From positions 62,001 through 126,000 of the forward strand of contig CACWLI010000002.1 of NCBI GenBank assembly GCA_902761685.1: a stretch of DNA of 64,000 nucleotides. The letters are read 5' to 3'. The translations under genes were made by a program, and so were the position numbers. Within the stretch, counting starts at the first letter, position 1, and each line of letters starts with the position of its first letter. Below the pieces are notes generated by a model, which searched no databases, was not told the DNA's origin, and saw only the letters and a program-made list of their open reading frames with translations. Shown here one piece after another: positions 51,876 to 60,208 of this stretch. The DNA comes from an uncultured Erysipelotrichaceae bacterium (lineage in GTDB: Bacteria > Bacillota_I > Bacilli_A > RF39 > UBA660).

Positions 51876-52190
51876 ATGGTAAGAGATGAAATAATTGAAG
51901 TATTAGATTTATTAGATTATTATAAAGTAAGTGAAGAAGATAAAAGAAGGGTATTTGGTAGTGGTTTATATTTTGATTTTACTTATGGGGACCCAGATCC
52001 AAAACGCAGAAATAGACAATTAAATATTTTTGGAGTTGGTATGTTATTAAAGACACTTAAAGAAGAAAGAAAAAATATAAGTGTTAATAGAATAATTAAC
52101 AATCCTTCTGGATTTTATGATGAGGAATTAATTAGACAAATATATGAGATTCAAAATGGATATAGTAGAGTTAGAAAATTAGGAAAGTAG
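51876..52190 (+). CDS. Unknown small protein
   Basis: A 104-residue soluble protein with helical, charged character. A central FDFTYGDPDPKRRNRQLNIF has acidic and basic residues but no motif I recognise. AGGAAG precedes the ATG. It sits tightly between the MBL hydrolase (1 nt) and the PHP gene (9 nt). Confidence 0.6.
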   Translation: MVRDEIIEVLDLLDYYKVSEEDKRRVFGSGLYFDFTYGDPDPKRRNRQLNIFGVGMLLKTLKEERKNISVNRIINNPSGFYDEELIRQIYEIQNGYSRVRKLGK

Positions 52191-52199
52191 GGGATAAAT

Positions 52200-53156
52200 A
52201 TGGAAAATTATGATTTTGAAGAAATTGAAAATGAGATGATTATTGGTTCATTGAATAGGCTTGTTAAAGAGAGATTTGATAGATATAAAAGAAGTGAAAA
52301 GATTATTGATTTACATAGTCATTCAGTTTATTCAGATGGAGAAAAAACACCAAATGAATTATTAAATTTAGCAATTGATAAAAACATAGGGGTTTATGCT
52401 ATTACTGATCACGATAATTTGGATGGTATTAAATTTTTAAGAGAAAACTATTCTGATTTGATTAGTGAGAGTGGTATAAAAGTTGTAAATGGGATTGAAC
52501 TTAGTGCACAAGTAGATAAAGGTACTATGCATATACTTGGGTATGATTTTGATATTTATAATAAAGAATTAAATGATAGATTGAAAGAATTAAAGAATAA
52601 TAGTATGTATTCTATGATTTCATATTTTAATGATTTAAAGAATACGTATGGAATTAGATTTAGTAATGAAGAGATTTTAGAAATATTGAATAGTAAAGGA
52701 AATATTGGAAGACCACATCTTGCTAAATTATTAATTAAGCATGGATATGTTAAAAGTGTACAAGAAGCATTTGATTTATATTTACATGATATGTATGAAA
52801 GAATGAGAAAGTTAAACAAAAAAATAACATATGAGGAATGTATTGAATTAATTAAAAATGCAGGTGGTTATGCTATTCTTGCCCATCCATATCAACTAAA
52901 ACAAACAAATGAAGAGTTAGAAGAAACTATTAAAAATATGATATCTTGTGGTTTAGATGGTATTGAACTATATCACTCAAATCATACTAAAGAACAAATA
53001 AAGTTTTATAAGCAGTTAATAGAAAAGTATAACCTATTATATAGTGTTGGTAGTGATTATCATGGTCCACATGTAAAACCTAGTATTGAACTTGGAAGTG
53101 GTATTAATGGTAATTTAAATAAGAAGGAAGCAACTCTTTTGAGAAAAATAAAATAA
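52200..53156 (+). CDS. PHP-domain phosphoesterase
   Basis: A 318-residue protein whose residues ~38-310 form a PHP domain. DLHSHSVYSDGEKTP (HxH motif), AITDHDNLDG, GIELSAQ and ILAHPYQ, with GSDYHGP near the end, supply the metal ligands. It resembles RNase AM/YciV, a 3',5'-nucleotide phosphatase and 5'-3' RNA trimming enzyme. An ~37-residue N-terminal helix precedes the domain. GGGGAT lies before the ATG. It is the last gene of the Nudix-coaE-coaD operon. Confidence 0.85.
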   Translation: MENYDFEEIENEMIIGSLNRLVKERFDRYKRSEKIIDLHSHSVYSDGEKTPNELLNLAIDKNIGVYAITDHDNLDGIKFLRENYSDLISESGIKVVNGIELSAQVDKGTMHILGYDFDIYNKELNDRLKELKNNSMYSMISYFNDLKNTYGIRFSNEEILEILNSKGNIGRPHLAKLLIKHGYVKSVQEAFDLYLHDMYERMRKLNKKITYEECIELIKNAGGYAILAHPYQLKQTNEELEETIKNMISCGLDGIELYHSNHTKEQIKFYKQLIEKYNLLYSVGSDYHGPHVKPSIELGSGINGNLNKKEATLLRKIK

Positions 53157-53182
53157 GTAACTATTTAAGGTTACTTATTTTA
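53151..53182. terminator. Bidirectional terminator hairpin
   Basis: AAATAAGTAAC (53151-53161) pairs with GTTACTTATTT (53170-53180). It lies between convergent genes ending at 53156 and 53161. Confidence 0.75.
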
Positions 53183-53589
53183 TTTAATGCTTCTTCATAT
53201 TTATTCTTTGTAAATCCAAGTCTAGTAGCAGTTTGTACATGATATGGAATATATTCTGTTCCAAAAAATGCATCATCTATAATAATAAATTTATCTATAT
53301 CGTGATCTTCTACATATTTCATTATTTCATAAGCTCTATCACATCTACAATTTTCGGTTTTACCAAGTATTTTAATTTTTTCATCTAAACCAGAGTCATA
53401 CAAAAATTTTTTATAATTTATGTGATCTCTCCATGAACTGGAAACGACAATATCAAAGCCAGTTTCTAAACATAATTTATTTAGATAAAAAATAGCATCT
53501 GGATTTTCAAATGATGCACTAAAATCATCTTCTTTAATATTTAATACACCATCAAAATCTAAAAAAATAACATTTTTTTCTTTTTTCAT
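53161..53589 (-). CDS. HAD-like phosphatase domain protein (SAK-HAD type)
   Basis: A 142-residue protein. FLDFDGVLN (9-17) carries the nucleophile Asp pair of HAD enzymes, VVSSSWRDH the second motif and FIIIDDAFF the fourth motif. The FLDFDGVLN...SSWR pattern fits the HAD_SAK_2 group, named from bacterial RNA-repair contexts, though most members are uncharacterised. GGAGAAG precedes the ATG. It is a single-gene unit. Confidence 0.78.
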   Translation of the reverse strand: MKKEKNVIFLDFDGVLNIKEDDFSASFENPDAIFYLNKLCLETGFDIVVSSSWRDHINYKKFLYDSGLDEKIKILGKTENCRCDRAYEIMKYVEDHDIDKFIIIDDAFFGTEYIPYHVQTATRLGFTKNKYEEALNKISNLK

Positions 53590-53667
53590 ATTGTCTTCTC
53601 CATACTAGTTCAATTATAACATAATGTTTAATATTTAATAAACATAATATTAATTATGTTGTAAAAT

Positions 53668-53696
53668 TTGACAAAATCTCCATTTTGTGGTATAAT
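53668..53696 (+). promoter_or_regulatory. Perfect-consensus sigma-A promoter
   Basis: TTGACA (53668-53673), 17-nt spacer, TATAAT (53691-53696). No protein gene longer than 15 codons starts within 180 nt downstream. Confidence 0.88.
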
Positions 53697-53697
53697 A

Positions 53698-53825
53698 TAC
53701 ATGGTTTTATGAAGGAGTTTACCATGATGATTTACACGAATCAATATGTAAGTCATCCACTCTTAATATAAATACATTAAAATTATCAGGTGAGAAAGCT
53801 ATTACAAAAAGTAATAGCTTTTTCA
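53698..53825 (+). ncRNA. Candidate short transcript (leader or small RNA)
   Basis: The stretch from just after a perfect promoter to a strong terminator is about 125 nt. It carries a ribosome binding site and a 15-codon ORF. It could be a small mRNA, a dual-function RNA or an attenuating leader for the CPBP gene at 53884. It matches no RNA class that I recognise. Confidence 0.45.
53724..53771 (+). CDS. Micro-ORF, 15 residues (possible leader peptide)
   Basis: ATG 53724 to TAA 53771 encodes MMIYTNQYVSHPLLI. GAAGGAG (53711-53717) is a strong ribosome binding site 6 nt upstream, and a consensus promoter lies 28 nt before the start. The terminator begins 23 nt after the stop. No known leader peptide is recognised. 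It could be a regulatory peptide or a secreted signal. Confidence 0.45.
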   Translation: MMIYTNQYVSHPLLI

Positions 53826-53826
53826 T
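53795..53826 (+). terminator. Rho-independent terminator or attenuator
   Basis: Perfect 11-bp stem AAAGCTATTAC (53795-53805) / GTAATAGCTTT (53811-53821), A5 loop, followed by a short T run. Confidence 0.8.
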
Positions 53827-53883
53827 TGCTTTAAAATAATTTTTAATGTTATAATATTTTTATAATAGGAGGGAGAATTAAAG

Positions 53884-55281
53884 GTGAAAAAGAAGAATAT
53901 TTGGCTGTATTTTTTGAAAATGTTAATTTTATTTTTAATAATATTTGCTTTACAACAAGTTCTAGGTGCTTGGTTAACAAATAATTTTGTTAGCTTAAAA
54001 TATGGAAAGGATTTGTTATTTGAAGCTGTTTGGGCAGGTCTAGTTTTAATAGTACTTCTATTATTTAAAAACTCATATGTTTTTACACAAGAAAGAGAAA
54101 CATATAAATCGAGTTTAAAATTTGGAATTCCTGAATTTGTATTATCTGGTATGTTTTTACTTATTAGTATAGTTAGTATAGTTAGCGAAAAGATAAGTAT
54201 ATCTACAGTTTTAAACTTGGTTATTTATTGTTTCTTTATTGGAGTAGTTGAAGAATTTTTATGTAGAGGTTGGTTATTAAATGAGTTTTTAGAAAGATTT
54301 TCTGATACTAAAAAAGGAATTATTAAATCAATTGTATTATCTTCTTTAGTATTTGGAGCTATTCATTTTACTAACATGTTAGGCGGCCAAAATTTTGCTG
54401 AAACACTTGTACAAGTTATTAACGCGTGTGTTAGTGGAGTTTTTTTAGCATTAGTTTATTATAAAACTAAAAATATTTGGGCAGTAGTTACATTACATGC
54501 AGTTTGGGATTTTTCGTTAATGTTGATGCAACTTCATACAGTAATTGATTGTGTTCCTGGAAATAGTACTACATCTATAATAATATTTAATATAATTCAA
54601 TCTATTGTTTTAATAATTGCTTATTTATTATTCTGTTATTGGATTTATGCTAAAACTGATTTAAATGATAATAAAGATATAATGAAAAAGGGATGGTATA
54701 GTTTTCTTCCTATAGCTGGAGTAATACTATATTTATTTGGTTTATTCTTTATTAGTTCTCCAGATATGGAAAACTACTATACTTGTCCAGTTTATGAAAA
54801 TAAGTTGCTTGGTGAAGAAATAACATTTACTACTGATAATTATAAAAACTATACTTTAGAATTTGATGATAATAAAGTTGACGAGTATACAAATCAAGAA
54901 ATATCTGATCATTATAAATTAGAATTGTATTTAGATAATATGAAACTATATATTAAGATTGATGATAATAAAGTAATGTTAACTGACAAATATCCAACTA
55001 ATTATTTACTTATTTCAAATGAAGATGATTTTGAAATAATAATTCAAAAAGAATATAATAAAGTATTATTTGGTAGATTTAATAAAAGTGATATTGTAAA
55101 TGATAGCAAATATTTAGAATCTATAAAAGATGAATTAACAGAATACATAACTCCTGATTTAGATAATTTGGGATATATAGTTGTTAAGAATTCTAATTAT
55201 AAATATGCTGCATTAAAAACAGATTTAAATAAATTATTATATTTTGATAAAAATAAAGAATTAGTATTCAATGAAAAATAA
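53884..55281 (+). CDS. CPBP intramembrane metalloprotease with outer C-terminal domain
   Basis: A 465-residue protein. Residues ~10-290 hold eight or so membrane helices with the CPBP/CAAX protease motifs: EEFLCRG (Glu123, Glu124, Arg128), AIHFTN (His161) and LHAVWDF (His205). This family includes Rce1-like proteases and bacteriocin self-immunity proteins. Residues ~300-465 form an extra polar, Asp/Lys/Tyr-rich domain that should face outside; it is not typical. GTG start 53884 is supported by AGGAGGG 8 nt upstream. TATAAT about 30 nt before it may be a private -10. Confidence 0.82.
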   Translation: MKKKNIWLYFLKMLILFLIIFALQQVLGAWLTNNFVSLKYGKDLLFEAVWAGLVLIVLLLFKNSYVFTQERETYKSSLKFGIPEFVLSGMFLLISIVSIVSEKISISTVLNLVIYCFFIGVVEEFLCRGWLLNEFLERFSDTKKGIIKSIVLSSLVFGAIHFTNMLGGQNFAETLVQVINACVSGVFLALVYYKTKNIWAVVTLHAVWDFSLMLMQLHTVIDCVPGNSTTSIIIFNIIQSIVLIIAYLLFCYWIYAKTDLNDNKDIMKKGWYSFLPIAGVILYLFGLFFISSPDMENYYTCPVYENKLLGEEITFTTDNYKNYTLEFDDNKVDEYTNQEISDHYKLELYLDNMKLYIKIDDNKVMLTDKYPTNYLLISNEDDFEIIIQKEYNKVLFGRFNKSDIVNDSKYLESIKDELTEYITPDLDNLGYIVVKNSNYKYAALKTDLNKLLYFDKNKELVFNEK

Positions 55282-55283
55282 TA

Positions 55284-55314
55284 AAAACTTGTTATTAAAA
55301 CAAGTTTTTTTATT
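55284..55314 (+). terminator. Rho-independent terminator
   Basis: AAAACTTGTT (55284-55293) pairs with AACAAGTTTT (55299-55308), then T-rich sequence. Confidence 0.78.
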
Positions 55315-55374
55315 GTAACTTTTTCAAATTTTGATATATAATAATGTTAGAACCAAAATACAGGGAGGTTTTGT

Positions 55375-56532
55375 ATGTTTGAGTATGAAAAGAAAATTAT
55401 TAAATATTTAGAAAAACATTATATTGAATTAATGTTTATTTTTATTACATTAATTTCTGTTTTAATAAGATTATTAATGCGTAATTTTGAATCAAAAGAT
55501 TTTAGAATTTTTTTATCTCCATGGTTTGATTATTTAAAAATGAATGGTGGTTTAAAAGCACTAGCTAATTATCCAGGAGATTATAATGCTCCATATGTAA
55601 CAATAATGGCATTACTTACATATATACCTGTTAATAAATTATATCTAATTAAAGCTGTTTCAATTGTTTTTGACTATGGACTTGCTATTTCGTGTGCGGA
55701 ATTAGTTAAATTTTTAGTTCCTAAAAGTAAAAAGAAAATATTATATCTTTTAACATATTCAGTTATTATATTATTGCCAGAAGTGATGCTAAATAGTGCA
55801 CTATGGGCACAATGTGATAGTGGATATACAATGTTTGTAGTTTTAGCATTGCTATTTTTATTAAAGAAGGATTATACTAAATCTTTTATATTCTTGGGTT
55901 TATCTTTTTCACTTAAATTACAATTTATATTTATATTACCATTATTTGTAATTTTATATGTATGTGAAAAAAAGTTTTCTATATTACATTTTTTTATAAT
56001 TCCTGCAGTAGATATTATTACTTGCATACCAGCAATAATATTTGGTACACCTATTAAGAAAATATTAACAGTTTATTTTTCACAAACTGGAACTTATAGT
56101 AATTATTTATCGTTAAACATACCAAATATATATAATATTATACCTGGCAATACAAGTATGTTTTACAAAATAGGAGTTCTAATTACATTAGTCGCCCTTG
56201 CTTCTATGTTAGTATATGTTATATATAAGAAAATCAAATGGAATAATGAAAAAATATTACTACTTGGTCTTTGGTCAATAATAATTACTACATTCTTATT
56301 ACCAGGTATGCATGAAAGATATTTATATATGGGAGAAATATTAGCTGTTATTTATTATATTCTATATAAAAAGAATCTACCAATGACTATATTTTTAATT
56401 ACAAGTGCAGTAATGACTTATTCAGTATATTTATTTAAAGCACCTGATTATTTAAATATTCTAAGTGTTATATTCTTATTATTAATAATATATTTCACAA
56501 AAAATACATTAAAGGAATTATCTCAAAGGTGA
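55375..56532 (+). CDS. GT-C type membrane mannosyltransferase-like protein
   Basis: A 385-residue protein with about ten membrane helices. The first outer loop has SKDFRIFLSPWFDYLK with an Asp in the position of the GT-C catalytic acid, and NSALWAQCDSGYT (about 143-155) matches the W-Q-D block of Gpi18-like (COG5542) mannosyltransferases. Such enzymes transfer a sugar from a polyprenyl-phosphate donor on the outer face of the membrane. GGGAGG precedes the ATG. The next gene starts 4 nt later and is another GT-C protein. Confidence 0.75.
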   Translation: MFEYEKKIIKYLEKHYIELMFIFITLISVLIRLLMRNFESKDFRIFLSPWFDYLKMNGGLKALANYPGDYNAPYVTIMALLTYIPVNKLYLIKAVSIVFDYGLAISCAELVKFLVPKSKKKILYLLTYSVIILLPEVMLNSALWAQCDSGYTMFVVLALLFLLKKDYTKSFIFLGLSFSLKLQFIFILPLFVILYVCEKKFSILHFFIIPAVDIITCIPAIIFGTPIKKILTVYFSQTGTYSNYLSLNIPNIYNIIPGNTSMFYKIGVLITLVALASMLVYVIYKKIKWNNEKILLLGLWSIIITTFLLPGMHERYLYMGEILAVIYYILYKKNLPMTIFLITSAVMTYSVYLFKAPDYLNILSVIFLLLIIYFTKNTLKELSQR

Positions 56533-56536
56533 TTAA

Positions 56537-58072
56537 ATGAAAAAAGTATTAAGATTTATCAATAATTATAAAATAACTATATTATTTATTCTTTTATTAT
56601 TACTTGGTATTTTTATTAGAATATATAAAATCGATTTATATCCAAGTTTATTAAATCAAGATGAAGCATCTTCTGCTTATGAAGCTTTTTCAATTTTGAA
56701 TTATGGAATAGATAGAAATGGAATGAGTTATCCTGTTCATTTAATAGCATGGGGTAGTGGACAAAATATTTTGTATTCAATACTTTTGATGCCGTTTGTT
56801 AATATTATTAAAAATATAAATTTAATGGTTAGGTTACCTATGTCATTAATTAGTTCATTTACGCTAGTAGTTTGTTATTTATTTATTATTAAAAGATATA
56901 GAAATAAATATGGCCTTTTAGCTTTCTTTTTAATAGTAATTATGCCTTGGCATATTATGAAAAGTAGATGGGGACTTGAATCTAATATTTTTCCAGATTT
57001 ATTCTTATATGGTTTAATTCTTTTATATAATGGAATAGAAAACAATAAAAATATATATTATATTTTATCTAGTATAGTTTTTGGAATATCAATCTATTCT
57101 TATGGAACCTCATATGTATTTATACCAGTATTTATGTTTATAACATATTTGTATTTATTTATTACAAAAAAAGTAAAGTTTAAAAATATCATCTTATATT
57201 TTTCTGTTACTATTTTGGTTTCACTACCGATGATATTATTTGTATTAATAAATTATTTTGATTTAAATCAAATAAAAATATTAGGAATTACTATTCCAAA
57301 ACTTTATTACAATAGGTTTACTACTATTACTAGTGTAAATGGTAACTTTATTACTAATTGTATTTATAATTTAAAAAATACATTTAAATTAATAGTGTTT
57401 CAAAATGATAATCTTGTATATAATTATATAGAAAACTATGGTATTTATTATTTTGTATCTTTACCATTTATTATTTATGGAATAATAATATCTTTAAAAG
57501 ATTTTAAAAAGAATAATATATATAAATTAAATATATTTTATTTAATAGCTAGCTTAGTTGTATGTGCGATGGTTGAAGTTAATATAAACAGAATTAATTG
57601 TTTATGGTTTTCACTTTTAATATTTTTAATTATTGGTTTGTTTAAATTGATAAAAGATAATAAATTTTATATAACAGTATTTTTAACATATTCTATTTTA
57701 TTTGTATTATTTATACATACATATTTTAGTAGTTATCAAAATAAATTTAATAATAATGGAATTGAAGATGTTTATAACTATGTTAGTAAAATTAATTATG
57801 AAAGGTTATATATTACTAATAAGATTCATGAACCTTATATCTATTACTTACTATATAATAGAGTGAATCCAAATGATTATTTAAAAACAAGAGTTATAGA
57901 AAATGAAAATGAAATGTTTCAAAAAATAGTTAGTATTGATAATGTATATTTTAATTTAGGAGAAAAAATTAACGATAATGAAGTATATATAATTGATAAG
58001 AACGAAAATATAATTAATAGTTGTAATGAAAAAATAATTGGTGATTTTAAAGTTATTAATTGTGTAAAATAA
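56537..58072 (+). CDS. PMT/ArnT-like GT-C glycosyltransferase
   Basis: A 511-residue membrane protein with about eleven helices and a short polar C-terminal domain. LLNQDEASSAYEAFSI (about 38-53) is the first outer loop with the DE acidic pair typical of family 39/ArnT enzymes, and RLPMSLISSF follows it. It would move a sugar from a lipid donor to lipid, polymer or protein outside the cell. The donor and target are unknown. Spacing of 4 nt to the Gpi18-like gene indicates a shared pathway. Confidence 0.78.
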   Translation: MKKVLRFINNYKITILFILLLLLGIFIRIYKIDLYPSLLNQDEASSAYEAFSILNYGIDRNGMSYPVHLIAWGSGQNILYSILLMPFVNIIKNINLMVRLPMSLISSFTLVVCYLFIIKRYRNKYGLLAFFLIVIMPWHIMKSRWGLESNIFPDLFLYGLILLYNGIENNKNIYYILSSIVFGISIYSYGTSYVFIPVFMFITYLYLFITKKVKFKNIILYFSVTILVSLPMILFVLINYFDLNQIKILGITIPKLYYNRFTTITSVNGNFITNCIYNLKNTFKLIVFQNDNLVYNYIENYGIYYFVSLPFIIYGIIISLKDFKKNNIYKLNIFYLIASLVVCAMVEVNINRINCLWFSLLIFLIIGLFKLIKDNKFYITVFLTYSILFVLFIHTYFSSYQNKFNNNGIEDVYNYVSKINYERLYITNKIHEPYIYYLLYNRVNPNDYLKTRVIENENEMFQKIVSIDNVYFNLGEKINDNEVYIIDKNENIINSCNEKIIGDFKVINCVK

Positions 58073-58073
58073 G

Positions 58074-58108
58074 AAGATTAATTTAAAACAAATTAATCTT
58101 TTTTTTAT
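58074..58108 (+). terminator. Rho-independent terminator
   Basis: AAGATTAATTT (58074-58084) pairs with AAATTAATCTT (58090-58100), then a T run. Confidence 0.75.
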
Positions 58109-58137
58109 ATATATGTTAAAATATAATTGGTGATTAT

Positions 58138-58815
58138 ATGAAATTACAGAGTGATGATTTTTTAAGTAAGTTTTATATGAGAAAATCTGGTGAAGGTAGT
58201 TCATTTAATTATGATATAAAAGAATTGATTAAAAATTTTGATTTTTATGAATTTGTTAGAATAGGATCAAAAAGATATGCTGGTGACTATAGTGCTTTTT
58301 TAGTTATAACAAGTAAACAATATATAATTGGATATACAGCTGGATTTGGAGAAGGTACTCATCAAAGTATATTTGCTAGGGTTCATAAGGATTTAAATGG
58401 TGGCGGAGATATAAACAATTATATGGAATTAATGCGACATAATAATGACTGTGTTAGAAAATATATAACTGCTAGAATTTTATATGAAAAAATAGGTATA
58501 GATGAAAATGGTAGAGCTAAGTTTGATGGATCAATACATTTTAATTTTCCAGACAGAAATATAAATCCTTGTGAATATGAAGTGTTTAAAAAATTTTATG
58601 AAGATTATAATGATAATATTAAATTTGCAATTAAGAAAAGTAATGGAACATTTAGTGTATCTTATCATTCAAAAGAAACAGGAAATAAATTATATTTAGA
58701 TAGCCTTGATGGTGTTTTAGAATTTGTAGATAAAAAACTTGATGATAGTATTGAAGTACAACCTAGTAATGAAGTAATACTTGGGACTGAAGTGGAAAGG
58801 ACTAGAATGAGATAA
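58138..58815 (+). CDS. Unknown soluble protein
   Basis: A 225-residue protein without signal peptide or membrane helix. Recognisable phrases are SKQYIIGYTAGFGEGTHQS and FDGSIHFNFPDRNINPCEYE, both beta-rich with Gly turns, but they match no family I know. GGTGAT precedes the ATG. The next gene (HD domain) begins directly after its stop, so the two are co-translated. TGTTAAAAT (58114-58122) may be the -10. Confidence 0.6.
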   Translation: MKLQSDDFLSKFYMRKSGEGSSFNYDIKELIKNFDFYEFVRIGSKRYAGDYSAFLVITSKQYIIGYTAGFGEGTHQSIFARVHKDLNGGGDINNYMELMRHNNDCVRKYITARILYEKIGIDENGRAKFDGSIHFNFPDRNINPCEYEVFKKFYEDYNDNIKFAIKKSNGTFSVSYHSKETGNKLYLDSLDGVLEFVDKKLDDSIEVQPSNEVILGTEVERTRMR

Positions 58816-59292
58816 ATGAAAAAAGAAAAGTATTATGAGATTATTAATGATAAAGCTTTTGATATATTAAATAATGAAAAATTTAATAGTCAAAAGAAAT
58901 TTATGCAACATGGAAAAACAAGTACATATGATCATATATTTAATGTTGCGATTATGTCATTACAAATTAGTAATAAATTTAATATAAAATGTGATGAAAA
59001 ATCTCTTATTAGAGGAGCACTTTTACACGATTATTGCTTATATGATTGGCATGAAAATGATAAAAGTCATAGGTTACATGGCTTTAGACATGCTAAAAAA
59101 GCCTTAATAAATGCAAGAAATGATTATGATTTAAATAGTATTGAAGAAAATATCATTTATACACATATGTTTCCTTTAAATTTGAGATTACCAAAATACA
59201 AAGAAAGTATAATAATATGTTTAGCTGATAAAGTATGTGCATTATTAGAAATGTTTAAATGGAGTAATTATGAAAGAAAAGAGAAAATTTAG
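58816..59292 (+). CDS. HD-domain phosphohydrolase
   Basis: A 158-residue protein with HD-superfamily pattern. YDHIFNVAIMSLQIS gives the first His, RGALLHDYCLYDW the HD pair, HRLHGFRHAKKA and IIYTHMFPLN later His ligands, and CLADKVCALLEM the final Asp. It probably hydrolyses a phosphoester such as a nucleotide. It starts on the base after the previous stop (TAA-ATG) and overlaps the CPBP gene by 23 nt. Confidence 0.82.
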   Translation: MKKEKYYEIINDKAFDILNNEKFNSQKKFMQHGKTSTYDHIFNVAIMSLQISNKFNIKCDEKSLIRGALLHDYCLYDWHENDKSHRLHGFRHAKKALINARNDYDLNSIEENIIYTHMFPLNLRLPKYKESIIICLADKVCALLEMFKWSNYERKEKI

Positions 59293-60133
59293 TAATAGTA
59301 TATGGTATACAATATTAATGGTACTTCTTTTTATGTTTATAGTACCTATTATTTTGTATATACCATTCGGTTTTATAGAAGATTTAGTTAGTAAATCTTC
59401 TTCTCCAGTTGCTAAGATAGTAGTAGATTATTTGTTTTATCCTGGAGTAACACTAATATCATTCATTATTCTGATGAGGATGAAAGAAAATAAAGATTTA
59501 TGTAAAGTTTTCAGTTTAAAAAATAATAAGATAGCAATAGGATTATTAATTGGTTTTTCATTTAATTGTATTTGTGCATTTATTGCATATTTATTTGGAA
59601 ATATAAAATTTGAACTTGGTGAACATAATATTTTTATATTTTTAATAGCATTTATATGTGTTGCTGTTCAGTCAACATCAGAGGAAGTAATATGTAGAGG
59701 ATATATGTTAAATAAAATATTAAAAGATTATAATAAGCCATTATTAGCTATTTTATTTAACAGTGCATTATTTGGATTATTTCATATATTTAATGATGGG
59801 GTGACTGTATTAGCAATAGTATCAATATTCATTGATGGAATACTATTATCATTGTTAACCTATTATAATAAAAATTTATGGGAAGCAGCTGCTTATCATA
59901 CAATGTGGAATTTTACTCAAAATTTTTTATTAGGTTTACCTAATAGTGGATATCCTGCAACATATTCAGTGTTAAAAGTTGTTGAATCAAGTAGTGGATT
60001 TGCATATGATAAAGTATTTGGAGTAGAATCAACTATTGTTGCAGTTTTGTTAGATGTAATTGCTATTATTGTTGTTCAATTAATATATAGTAAATCTTAT
60101 TTGAAGAAGAAAAAAGTAAAAAAGAATAACTAG
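59270..60133 (+). CDS. CPBP intramembrane metalloprotease
   Basis: A 287-residue protein with about eight membrane helices. STSEEVICRGYML (Glu138, Glu139, Arg143), GLFHIFND (His172) and YHTMWNF (His210) are the CPBP catalytic motifs. It is a normal-length relative of the protein at 53884-55281 and lacks that protein's outer domain. GGAG precedes the ATG. It is third in the unknown-HD-CPBP operon. Confidence 0.85.
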   Translation: MKEKRKFSNSIWYTILMVLLFMFIVPIILYIPFGFIEDLVSKSSSPVAKIVVDYLFYPGVTLISFIILMRMKENKDLCKVFSLKNNKIAIGLLIGFSFNCICAFIAYLFGNIKFELGEHNIFIFLIAFICVAVQSTSEEVICRGYMLNKILKDYNKPLLAILFNSALFGLFHIFNDGVTVLAIVSIFIDGILLSLLTYYNKNLWEAAAYHTMWNFTQNFLLGLPNSGYPATYSVLKVVESSSGFAYDKVFGVESTIVAVLLDVIAIIVVQLIYSKSYLKKKKVKKNN

Positions 60134-60153
60134 TTTTAATTACTAGTTTTTTT
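60128..60153 (+). terminator. Rho-independent terminator
   Basis: AACTAGT (60128-60134) pairs with ACTAGTT (60142-60148), then T run. The stem is short. Confidence 0.6.
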
Positions 60154-60208
60154 ATTGTATAATTATTTATTATATTGTATACTTGTAATAAAATAAGGTG
60201 AATTTGAT

